Part shown: one piece after another, positions 1 through 6,646 of the stretch
How positions within the stretch are numbered: position 1 is the stretch's first letter
Layout of the letters: each line of letters starts with the position of its first letter
NCBI GenBank assembly: GCA_016194625.1
Contig: JACQBB010000066.1
Coordinates: forward strand, 1-10,278
Source of the DNA: Elusimicrobiota bacterium
GTDB lineage: Bacteria; Elusimicrobiota; Elusimicrobia; UBA1565; UBA9628
Direction of reading: 5' to 3'
DNA length: 10,278 bases
The notes under the pieces: model-generated
Database searches by the model: none
Seen by the model: the letters and a program-made list of their open reading frames with translations, nothing else
What the model was told of the DNA's origin: nothing
Program-made: the position numbers and the translations under genes

Positions 1-1
1 C

Positions 2-577
2 AAGTCGCTCAAGTCCGTGCTCCCCAAGCTCAAGCTGCTGGCCGAGACCGCGAAGTTCCAGGTCGAGATCCAGTCGGTGCTCAACGAGGAGAACCTCGGC
101 AACTACGACGAGTTCCGCGCGACGCTCAAGGACCTCCCGTTCGCGTTCGGCTTCTCGATCATGCACGGCAAGGGCGGCCAGATCATGATCCGCGGCGAGA
201 AGTACCTCGACCTGCTCGAGAAGTACGGAGTGTTCGAGGGCGTGAACTTCTACGGCGAGCACCTCAAGGAGATGCTGAAGGGCGACTTCTCGCGGCCGTG
301 GAAGTGCCTGGGAGGCTTCAAGTTCCTGTACGTGACCTCGGCGGGCTCGGTCCAGTGGTGCGCGCAGCAGCGCGGCGCCGCGTTCGACCTGATGACCGCC
401 ACGCCCGCGCGCCTGAAGCAGAACGACGTCCACAAGCCCTGCGAGGCCGGCTGCTCGCTGGGCTGCGTGCGCATGGTCAGCCACACGCTCGGCGAGCCGC
501 TGAAGACCTTCGGCGCCAGCGTCAAGCTCGCGGTCGGGATGTCGTCGCCGAAGAAGAAAGAGGCGGTCGCGGCCTGA
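2..577 (+). CDS. Radical SAM/SPASM-like protein, C-terminal part (5' end outside the window)
   Basis: The reading frame is open from the left edge to TGA at 575-577, giving the last 191 residues of a longer protein. The visible part has five cysteines arranged like a SPASM-type auxiliary iron-sulfur region: Cys102 before a beta-strand segment (FKFLYVTSAGSVQWC, ending at Cys120), then CEAGCSLGC with Cys147, Cys151 and Cys155. In SPASM and related families this part follows a radical SAM barrel whose CxxxCxxC motif binds the SAM-cleaving 4Fe-4S cluster; that barrel would lie upstream and is not seen here. The chain ends in a Lys/Ala-rich tail (SSPKKKEAVAA). The substrate cannot be inferred. The radical SAM assignment rests on the cysteine pattern and the gly/aromatic strand before it. 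Another Fe-S or zinc protein is possible. The GTG at 17 is an internal codon, not the true start. Confidence 0.6.
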   Translation, partial: KSLKSVLPKLKLLAETAKFQVEIQSVLNEENLGNYDEFRATLKDLPFAFGFSIMHGKGGQIMIRGEKYLDLLEKYGVFEGVNFYGEHLKEMLKGDFSRPWKCLGGFKFLYVTSAGSVQWCAQQRGAAFDLMTATPARLKQNDVHKPCEAGCSLGCVRMVSHTLGEPLKTFGASVKLAVGMSSPKKKEAVAA

Positions 578-591
578 CGGCCGGCCCCCCC

Positions 592-620
592 TTGATATTT
601 CCGGGTCCATCCCTTAAGAT
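592..620 (+). promoter_or_regulatory. Sigma70-like promoter for the HEAT-repeat gene
   Basis: TTGATA (592-597, five of six matches to the -35 consensus) is followed after exactly 17 bases by TAAGAT (615-620, four of six matches to -10). The pair lies in the only A/T-rich patch of the 104-base gap between the radical SAM gene and the HEAT gene, on the correct strand. Transcription would begin near 627, leaving a leader of about 55 bases before ATG 682. No convincing terminator is seen for the upstream gene: there is only a 5-bp stem over its stop codon (570-583) without a T run. Confidence 0.5.
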
Positions 621-681
621 AAAGGTCCGCGCCGGGGTCCGCTCTAGCCGAGAGAGCTCCGGGCGGTCGGGGTCGCCGTCC

Positions 682-1555
682 ATGACCATGGCCATGCTCG
701 TCCTCCTCGCCGCCGGAGCGTCCGCCGCTCCGGCGCTCGTCCCGACCCGCGTCCTGCCTCTGCCCGGCTACGCGGCGACCGGCGCCGAACTCGCCGCCGT
801 CGAGACACGCCGTCCCGCGCACCCCGGCGAAGGGGCGTTCCCCTCCGCCGCCCGCATCTACGGCGAGGCCGCCGACCCGCTCGAGAGCCTGGCCGTCGGG
901 GACGAGGACCGGACTGCGCTCTCCGCGTCCGGACGTGCGCCTCGCCGCGGTCCGCGCGGCGGCCCGTCCGCGCGGCGTCGAGGCCGTCCCGCATCTCGCG
1001 GGCGCGATGCTCCGCCTCGACCAGCCCGTCCAGGTCCGCGCCGCCGCGGCGCTCGCGCTGGGCCGCATCGGCGACGGCATCGCGGTCAAGGCCCTCGCCG
1101 AAGCCCTCCACGACCCGTCCCCCGAGGTCCGCTACTCCGTCGCGCTCTCGCTGGGGCGCTTCACCGCCGACGGCGTCGCCACGCGCCTGGAGCGGGTGCT
1201 GCGCGCCGACCCCGACTGGAAGCCGCGCTACGCCGCCGCGATCGCCCTCGGCCGCACGCGCAAGCCGTTCGCCGCCTCCGCGCTCGCCGACGCCCTGACC
1301 GGGGACCCGGCCTGGCAGGTGCGCCAGCAGGCCGCCCGCTCCCTGCAGGAGCTCGGGACCGCGCACGCGCTGACCGCGCTGGTCGAAGGCCTGATGGACG
1401 CCGACCCCAGCGTGCGCGCCGCGTCCGGGCAGGCGCTGCTCGAGTCGGGCGGTCCCGACGAGCGGCGCTCGGTCCTCGACCATCTCCGCGCCGAGCCCGA
1501 CCCCGCGGTCCGCGGCCTTCTGAGCCGGGCCGCCCGCCGCGCCCTCGTCCGCTAG
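682..1555 (+). CDS. Secreted HEAT-repeat protein, interrupted by a frameshift near 913
   Basis: From ATG 682 one frame encodes a short signal peptide (MTMAMLVLLAAGASA-APA) and about 75 residues of linker. The repeats are in the next frame, which runs to TAG 1553-1555. That frame has a stop at 683-685 and no ATG, GTG or TTG before 935, so it cannot start on its own as a full protein. Codons look normal in the first frame up to CGG 910-912 and in the second frame from CTG 914, which places an apparent extra base near 913. The second frame carries six to seven HEAT (PBS-lyase-like) repeats of about 31 residues, each with a D/P-x-x-VR-x-x-A-A-x-x-L-G core (for example VQVRAAAALALGRIG and PEVRYSVALSLGRF). 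Such repeats form a superhelical protein-binding scaffold; the partner is unknown. The gene is either a recent pseudogene or carries a sequencing/assembly error. If the signal peptide is real, the product is periplasmic. Confidence 0.65.
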
Positions 1556-3396
1556 GCCTTCTCGCGGGCGAGGTCCCAGACGGCGCGCCAGCGCCCCGTC
1601 CCCGCCCCTTCCGTGCGCGCGCCCGTCGCCCGGGCCAGCGCGACCATGCGCTCGCGCGCGGTCGTGTACTCCGCGGTCAGGCGCCGCAGGCCGCCGCGGC
1701 GCGCGTGGCGCAGCAGCATGCGCAGCAGGAACGAGCCGATGCCCTTGCCTTGGTAGTCGTCGTGCACGGTCAGGTTCAGCGCCGCGCCGTCGCCCTCCGC
1801 CGCGCGGTCCCAGCGCGCGACGCCGAGCAGGCGCGACGCGCGCCCCCGGCGCTCGAACGCGCCCAGGGCCATGCGCTCGTCGTAGTCGAGCGTGACGAAG
1901 TCCTGTACCTGCGAGCGCGCCAGCGACTTCACCGGTTTCCCGTAGCGCGCCATCACCGTCTCCTCGGAGTGGGAGTAGAACAGGTCGCGCAGCGCGCGCT
2001 CGTCGGTGGGCTTGAGCGGGCGCACCTCGATGCGCGCGCCGTCGGCGAGCCGCAGGCTGGTCTCGCACTCGTCGGGATAGGGCTTGCCGTCCTTCGGCCA
2101 CGGCCTCTGGTCCGGGTAGACGAAGCCGAGGGAGCGCGCCTTCTCGAGGAGCTCCGCCTGGAACTTCGGGTGGGCCACGCCGATCAGCGCCAGCGCGCGC
2201 TCGCGCACCGTGCGCCCCTTGAGGCTCGCGATGCCCCACTCGGTGACCACGTAGTCCACGTCGGCGCGCGTCGTGACCACGCCGGCGCCCGGGTCCAGCG
2301 TCGGGACGATGCGCGAGATGGCCCCCGCCTTCGCCGTCGAGGGGAGCGCGATCACCGCCTTGCCCCCCTTCGAACGCGACGCGCCGCGGATGAAGTCCAC
2401 CTGGCCGCCGAAGCCGCTGTAGAAGCGCGCGCCGATCGAGTCCGCGCACACCTGGCCGGTCAAGTCCACCTGGAGCGCCGAGTTGATGGACACCATGCGG
2501 TCGTTCTGCGCGATGACGAACGGGTCGTTGGTGTAGTCGGACGGGTGGAACTCGAAGCGCGGGTCGTCGTCGACGGCGTCGTAGAGGCGGCGCGTGCCCA
2601 TGCAGAACGAGGTCACCGCCTTGCCGCGGTGCAGGGTCTTGCGCGCGCCGTTGAGGACGCCCGACTCCAGCAGCCTCAGCGCGCCGTCCGAGAACATCTC
2701 GGTGTGCGCGCCCAGGTCGTTCTTGCCGCCGAGCTGCGCCATCACCGCGTCCGGGATGGCGCCGATGCCCATCTGCAGCGTCGCCCCGTCCTCGACGAGG
2801 GCGGCGCAGTGGCGGCCGATCTCGGCGGACTCCGGGATGTCGTCGCGCGCGGCCAGCTCCAGCAAGGGCGCCTCGCCCTCGACGAGGAGGTCGAAACAGT
2901 CGCGCGGCATCGCGCTACGGCCGCGCGTGCGCGGCATCCGCGGGTTGACCTGCGCGACGACGAGGCGCGCCGACTCGATCGCCGCGCGCACCACGTCCAC
3001 CGAGACGCCCAGCGAGAAGTTCCCCCGCGCGTCCGGCGGCGCGACCTGCACCAGCGCGACGTCCACCGGGATGCGGCCCGAGCGGATCAGGCGCGGGATC
3101 TCGTGGAGGAACACCGGCGTGTAGTCGGCGGCGCCGGCGCGCACGGCGGCGCGCACGTTGGAGCCGATGAAGAACGCGTTGTGGCGGAAGCTCTCCTGCA
3201 GGGACGCGTCGGAGTACGGCGCGGCGCCGGCGGTCAGGATGTGGAGGACCTCGACGTCGCGCAGCTCGGCGGCGCGGGCCGTCATCGCCTTCACGAGCAG
3301 CTCCGGCTCGGCGCAGCCCGAGCCGACGAACACGTGCTGGCCGGAGCGCACGCGGGAGAGCGCGGCCTCGGCGGAGACGAACGAGTACTTGGCCAT
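1552..3396 (-). CDS. Acetyl-CoA hydrolase/4-hydroxybutyrate CoA-transferase family protein fused to a Pat-like GNAT acetyltransferase
   Basis: The 614-residue protein has two parts. Residues 1-435 match the acetyl-CoA hydrolase/CoA-transferase family: HTEMFSDG holds the expected catalytic glutamate (Glu233), which forms a glutamyl-CoA thioester in this family, and a glycine-rich GFGGQVDF motif (328-335) lies near the CoA site. The closest recognisable type is 4-hydroxybutyrate CoA-transferase, which moves CoA between acetate and a short acyl group. Residues about 455-614 form a GNAT domain with the acetyl-CoA loop DDYQGKGIG (546-554). Its first half (VRPLKPTDE, then SEETVMARY and DYDERMAL) resembles the GNAT domain of Pat lysine acetyltransferases. 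No signal peptide is seen, so it is cytoplasmic. ATG 3396 is preceded by AGGGA with a 4-base spacer, overlapping the stop of the hydrolase gene, so it is translated with that gene. The acyl substrate and the acetylation target are unknown. Confidence 0.9.
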   Translation of the reverse strand: MAKYSFVSAEAALSRVRSGQHVFVGSGCAEPELLVKAMTARAAELRDVEVLHILTAGAAPYSDASLQESFRHNAFFIGSNVRAAVRAGAADYTPVFLHEIPRLIRSGRIPVDVALVQVAPPDARGNFSLGVSVDVVRAAIESARLVVAQVNPRMPRTRGRSAMPRDCFDLLVEGEAPLLELAARDDIPESAEIGRHCAALVEDGATLQMGIGAIPDAVMAQLGGKNDLGAHTEMFSDGALRLLESGVLNGARKTLHRGKAVTSFCMGTRRLYDAVDDDPRFEFHPSDYTNDPFVIAQNDRMVSINSALQVDLTGQVCADSIGARFYSGFGGQVDFIRGASRSKGGKAVIALPSTAKAGAISRIVPTLDPGAGVVTTRADVDYVVTEWGIASLKGRTVRERALALIGVAHPKFQAELLEKARSLGFVYPDQRPWPKDGKPYPDECETSLRLADGARIEVRPLKPTDERALRDLFYSHSEETVMARYGKPVKSLARSQVQDFVTLDYDERMALGAFERRGRASRLLGVARWDRAAEGDGAALNLTVHDDYQGKGIGSFLLRMLLRHARRGGLRRLTAEYTTARERMVALARATGARTEGAGTGRWRAVWDLAREKA

Positions 3397-3403
3397 GGCT
3401 TCC

Positions 3404-4210
3404 CTATTTAGGCAACGAATCGTCCAGGAAGCGCGCCAGCCGCGGGCGGAACTCGGCGCCGCGCGGGCCCAGCGCCTCCGCGTGCCCCTCGCCCGGCACC
3501 TCCCAGAACTCCTTGGGGCCCGGCGCCAGGTCGTACAGGCGCCGTCCCTCCGCGTAGGGCACGACGGGGTCGCCGCGGGCGTGCAGCATCAGCAGCGGGA
3601 CGCGCCGCCGCGCGGCGATCAGGCGGTCGGGAGCGAGACGGTCCGAGACCAGGATGCCCGCCGGCCAGCCGAAGAAGCCTAGCTTCGCGCGCACCATGCG
3701 GCGAAACGAAGAGAACGTCGAATCGAGGACCACGACGGCGACATCCGCGCCGCCGTCCCGCGCCAGCGCCGCGACGGCGACCGCCCCGCCCAGGCTCTGC
3801 CCCAGCACGACGAGCGGGAGTCCCGGCGCCTTCGTCCGGGCGTAGGCGAGAGCGGCGGCCCCGTCGCGCACCGCGCCGTCGAGCGATTTCTCCCCTTCGG
3901 AGGCGCCGTAGCCGCGGTAGTCGAAGGCCAGCACGTCCCACCCCTCCAGCGCCAGCCACCAGGCGGACAGGAAGTGGGAGGTCATGTTCTCGCCGTTGCC
4001 GTGGAACTGGACGACCACCCCCTTCGCGGGCGTCCGCGAGGACGGGAACCACAGGCCGGTCAGTCCGACCCCGTCGTCCGAGCGGAAGCGCGCCTCCTCC
4101 CATTTCGCGCCGACGCGGTCGGGGCTGAGGTGGAGGGCGCGGTCGGGCTGGAGGAACACGCCGGTGCAGCCGCTCAAGACGAGCGCCGCGCTAATGATAC
4201 AGGGTCGCAT
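3404..4210 (-). CDS. Alpha/beta hydrolase, predicted lipoprotein (BEM46/ABHD13-like)
   Basis: This 268-residue protein has a short hydrophobic leader ending in the lipobox LSGC (lipidated Cys15), so it is probably anchored to a membrane on the periplasmic side. The hydrolase fold follows: oxyanion segment FHGNGEN (69-75), DYRGYGASEG (97-106), nucleophile elbow GQSLGG with Ser139, acid Asp214 (ARGDPVVP) and His243 (GEGH). The complete Ser-Asp-His triad predicts an active esterase, lipase or thioesterase-like enzyme. The DYRGYG.SEG motif is typical of the BEM46/ABHD13/YfhR group, whose substrates are mostly unknown. ATG 4210 has GGGAG just upstream (4214-4218) and overlaps the end of the DUF4105 gene by 20 bases; the CoA-transferase gene starts 7 bases after its stop. 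The three genes therefore form an operon. Confidence 0.85.
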   Translation of the reverse strand: MRPCIISAALVLSGCTGVFLQPDRALHLSPDRVGAKWEEARFRSDDGVGLTGLWFPSSRTPAKGVVVQFHGNGENMTSHFLSAWWLALEGWDVLAFDYRGYGASEGEKSLDGAVRDGAAALAYARTKAPGLPLVVLGQSLGGAVAVAALARDGGADVAVVVLDSTFSSFRRMVRAKLGFFGWPAGILVSDRLAPDRLIAARRRVPLLMLHARGDPVVPYAEGRRLYDLAPGPKEFWEVPGEGHAEALGPRGAEFRPRLARFLDDSLPK

Positions 4211-6050
4211 AGACTCCCAGCTCGCGGTGCGGTCCGCGCAGCAGGCCCTCCGCGCGCACCGCCAGGTCGCGCGCCGGCGCCCAGTTCAACGCCGCGCGCA
4301 GGCGGTGGTCCGGGGTGCGGTCGCCGAGGACGCGGCCCGAGAGGGCCCCGTCGAGCGCCGCGGTGAGCGACGGCGTCAACGGGAAGGCCCCTCCCGCGCG
4401 CAGCGCTCCCCCGACCGCGTAGCCGTCGCGCAGCGGGGAGCCGGCCGAACCCTCGGCCTGCGTCAGCGCGTACGCGAGTCCGGGGCCGACCGCCGCCGAC
4501 AGGCCGCCGCCGACGTGCCCCTCGTACACGAGCGAGCGGTCGGCCGGCTTGCCCAGCTCGAAGGCGGTGTCGAGGCCGGTGCCCGCGCTCCAGGACGGCG
4601 GCTTCGTCCAGGAGTCCCACGGCGCGGCCGACAGGATCTCGACCAGACGGAAGTCGCGGACGGACACGCGGCGGTCGTCGCGGTCGTAGCGCAGGCGCCA
4701 GGACAGGCCCTCGATCGCCGCGCCGGGCAGGTAGCCGCGCGGACGGTCGAGCAGGTCGTGGTAGCCGGGACGCCAGGCGACCTCGGTGAACGAGCCGCCG
4801 TTGCGGGCGCCGGCCCCGACCATCAGCCGGTGGCGCAGGTGCCCCTCGTCGGGCGGGGCCGCCCAGGGCGGCGCCGGCGGGTCCTGCGGCGGCGCCGCGG
4901 CCTTGGCGCGGCGCGTCAGCACGCCGCGCTCCAGATCCCGCACCTCCGGCGGGACGTCCGGCGAGAAGCCCTTCTTGTACAGGATGTGGTCGCTGGCCGA
5001 ATCGAGGACGAGGGCCCGGCGCGCGTCCGCCATCCCCGCGCTCAGGCGGTCCCCCTCCTCGAAGCGGCCGGCCGCGTAGGCCTCGGCCGCGCGCTTCTCC
5101 GCCCCCGACATCAGCTTGCGCCGCTCGACCATCACCGTCGCGTGAGACGGCCGGTACACGGCCGCCGGCGCCAGCCCCGGCACGCCGCGGACCGCGTACA
5201 GCGTGTCCGCGGGCCCGACGATCGCCGGGGAGCCTTCCATCAGCGACAGGCGCGGCGCCGCGGCCTCCAGCGTCGGCATCAGCTGGTACGAGCAGTTCTT
5301 CGAGAAGAAGTAGTACGGGAAGGTCCCCCGCCCCAGCTCCCAGGCGTGCGCGGCGAGGCGGTCGACCTCGGCGCTCGACAGCGCGAGCGAGTACTCCCAC
5401 AGGTCGCGGTTCTCCATGTCGTTGTACTCGGCGATCTTCATGTAGTACGGCATCACCGTGTACTTGCCCGGGTACAGGCCGAGCAGGCCTTTCGCCGCGA
5501 ACGCCAGGCCGCCGTCGGCGCCGGTCTCGGCGGCGAAGTTCAGCGTGTTGTCGCGCAGCGGGTCGCCCCCGGTCGCGCGGCGCTCCAGCCGCAGGAAGGT
5601 GTGGCCGAACATCGACGAGGGGTTGTCCAGGTAGGACGACGCGAAGATCAGCGAGACCGCGCCCGCGTCGAGTAGGCGCCGCCAGTCCTCGTACTTCGCG
5701 CAGTCGGGCCGCGGCAGAGCGGCGGCGTCCAGGGCCTCCCGCTCGATCAGCCACGCGGAACGCGCCGGGAAGCGGCAGCGGAAGTGGTCCTCGCCCGCGG
5801 GCTCGGGCGAGCGCAGGGCCTTCAGAGAGGCCTCGTACTCCGCGCGCGGGTCGCGGCGCCCGGACGGCGCCAGGAAGAACCCTTCCGCCGCGTCGGACTC
5901 CCAGACGCCCGTCCAGCGGGCGCGCTTCCAGTGGCCGAGACGGAGCCACTGCGCGTCCTCCCAGCCCGGCGCGGCGGCCGCGGGCGCGGCGAGCGCGAGC
6001 AGGAAAAGAAGGAGGCGGACGGCCCAAGGACCGTCCGCCTCCTTTTTCAC
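4191..6050 (-). CDS. DUF4105 (Lnb N-terminal-like) envelope protein with a beta-rich C-terminal half
   Basis: The 619-residue protein starts with KK and a hydrophobic leucine/alanine stretch (about 11-27, AAPAAAAPG) that reads as a signal peptide. The middle (about 120-310) matches DUF4105: SSMFGHTFLRL with His150 and FSKNCSYQL with Cys253, a Cys/His pair expected of a papain-like thiol fold. From memory, this family includes Lnb, a lipoprotein N-acyltransferase; activity here is inferred only. After a proline-rich linker (about 385-400), the last 215 residues are rich in Gly, aromatic and alternating residues and end in YATLYH, as in outer-membrane beta-barrels. GTG 6050 is the only standard start in frame near the leader. 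It has GAGG eight bases upstream, overlapping the DUF3015 stop codon. A strong hairpin lies within codons 3-14. The gene heads a tightly packed operon with the lipoprotein hydrolase and the CoA-transferase. Confidence 0.8.
   Translation of the reverse strand: MKKEADGPWAVRLLLFLLALAAPAAAAPGWEDAQWLRLGHWKRARWTGVWESDAAEGFFLAPSGRRDPRAEYEASLKALRSPEPAGEDHFRCRFPARSAWLIEREALDAAALPRPDCAKYEDWRRLLDAGAVSLIFASSYLDNPSSMFGHTFLRLERRATGGDPLRDNTLNFAAETGADGGLAFAAKGLLGLYPGKYTVMPYYMKIAEYNDMENRDLWEYSLALSSAEVDRLAAHAWELGRGTFPYYFFSKNCSYQLMPTLEAAAPRLSLMEGSPAIVGPADTLYAVRGVPGLAPAAVYRPSHATVMVERRKLMSGAEKRAAEAYAAGRFEEGDRLSAGMADARRALVLDSASDHILYKKGFSPDVPPEVRDLERGVLTRRAKAAAPPQDPPAPPWAAPPDEGHLRHRLMVGAGARNGGSFTEVAWRPGYHDLLDRPRGYLPGAAIEGLSWRLRYDRDDRRVSVRDFRLVEILSAAPWDSWTKPPSWSAGTGLDTAFELGKPADRSLVYEGHVGGGLSAAVGPGLAYALTQAEGSAGSPLRDGYAVGGALRAGGAFPLTPSLTAALDGALSGRVLGDRTPDHRLRAALNWAPARDLAVRAEGLLRGPHRELGVYATLYH
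6006..6047 (-). terminator. Intrinsic terminator or attenuator hairpin inside the DUF4105 start region
   Basis: A perfect inverted repeat pairs 6009-6022 with 6031-6044 (14 bp, core GGAGGCGGACGG/CCGTCCGCCTCC) around an 8-base loop at 6023-6030. On the - strand the stem is followed by TTCTTTT. On the + strand it is followed by TTTTT (6043-6047), so the element is close to bidirectional. On the - strand it lies 17 bases after the DUF3015 stop, the normal place for that gene's terminator, yet it falls inside the first codons of the DUF4105 gene. The T-rich tail there encodes part of the signal peptide's Leu/Phe core. Confidence 0.6.
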
Positions 6051-6060
6051 GCCGGAGACC

Positions 6061-6537
6061 TCAGGCGCCGCAGGCTTTCGCCATCGCGGGGTCGGAGGAG
6101 ATCTCCTTGTCCAGGTTGATCAGCAGCTCCTCGGGAGTGGTCGAGCCGCTCGGGAGGATCTTCTCGTAGCGCTCCTTGGCGAACGACTGGAACGCGTCGG
6201 CCTTGCAGCCGGTCATGGCCGCCAGCGAAGCCGAGTACTCGCCCTTGCCCGCCGCGAGCTCCTTCTCGAGCGCGCGGAAGTTCGCGGCCGTGAACACCTG
6301 CCGCTCCTTGGACGCCTTGATCAGCCCGCCCGAGGTGCAGCCGAGCGTGCCGGTCGTGATGCCGAACGTCTGGTTGCCGAACGTGCCGTTGGTCGTCGCG
6401 GCGAGGATCTGGTGCACCGGCTTATCCTCCTTGAACAGCATGCTGCCGAGACCGCAGCCGGCGTCGAGATGGCCTCCCGCGCGGGCGACCGAACCGAGCG
6501 CGGCGACGGCGACGAGGGCGTACAGAGTCCGTTTCAT
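6061..6537 (-). CDS. DUF3015 family exported protein
   Basis: The 158-residue product has a signal peptide (MKRTLYALVAVAALGSVARA, cleavage probably after residue 20). The mature part begins GGHLDAGCGLGSMLF and continues with NGTFGNQTFGITTGTLGC, the typical DUF3015 signature. Its four cysteines (28, 67, 111, 156) could form two disulfides in the periplasm. The C-terminal half is helical and charged. The function of the family is not established. AGGAGG at 6545-6550 lies 7 bases before ATG 6537 and 4 bases before ATG 6540, so either of these adjacent starts is far better than the in-frame ATG at 6564, which has the Shine-Dalgarno sequence downstream of it. The gene has its own promoter and is followed by a hairpin terminator 17 bases after the stop. 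Confidence 0.8.
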   Translation of the reverse strand: MKRTLYALVAVAALGSVARAGGHLDAGCGLGSMLFKEDKPVHQILAATTNGTFGNQTFGITTGTLGCTSGGLIKASKERQVFTAANFRALEKELAAGKGEYSASLAAMTGCKADAFQSFAKERYEKILPSGSTTPEELLINLDKEISSDPAMAKACGA

Positions 6538-6544
6538 CATCAAT

Positions 6545-6550
6545 CCTCCT
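6545..6550 (-). promoter_or_regulatory. Shine-Dalgarno sequence of the DUF3015 gene
   Basis: A full AGGAGG on the - strand lies 7 bases upstream of ATG 6537 and 4 bases upstream of the adjacent ATG 6540. It rules out the upstream in-frame ATG at 6564, because it would then lie inside the coding region. Confidence 0.75.
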
Positions 6551-6594
6551 TTGCGACTGTCCATGCATGGCCCGGAAGCGACCCAGGCGAGGCA

Positions 6595-6623
6595 AGGTTA
6601 GCCGATGCCCGCGTTCTTGTCAA
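6595..6623 (-). promoter_or_regulatory. Sigma70-like promoter of the DUF3015 gene
   Basis: A perfect TTGACA (-35, 6618-6623) is followed after 17 bases by TAACCT (-10, 6595-6600), reading on the - strand. The -10 keeps the three most important positions (TA and the final T). Transcription would start near 6588, giving a leader of about 50 bases with AGGAGG near its end. The -35 lies 23 bases downstream of the YceI stop codon, so DUF3015 can be transcribed independently of YceI. No clear terminator hairpin is seen between the two genes. Confidence 0.65.
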
Positions 6624-6646
6624 CCCCGGTTTCCCGCGAGTTTCCC

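Noticed and set aside
570..583. Small stem (CGGCC/GGCCG) over the stop codon of the radical SAM gene
   Set aside because: The stem is only 5 bp and is followed by C residues instead of a T run, so it is too weak to call a terminator.
298..3411. A + strand frame open for more than 1000 codons, and long open frames opposite the DUF4105, permease and transpeptidase genes
   Set aside because: These come from the high G+C content, where stop codons are rare in the unused frames. Their products are low-complexity Arg/Ala/Gly/Pro strings without domains, while the opposite frames carry clear families.
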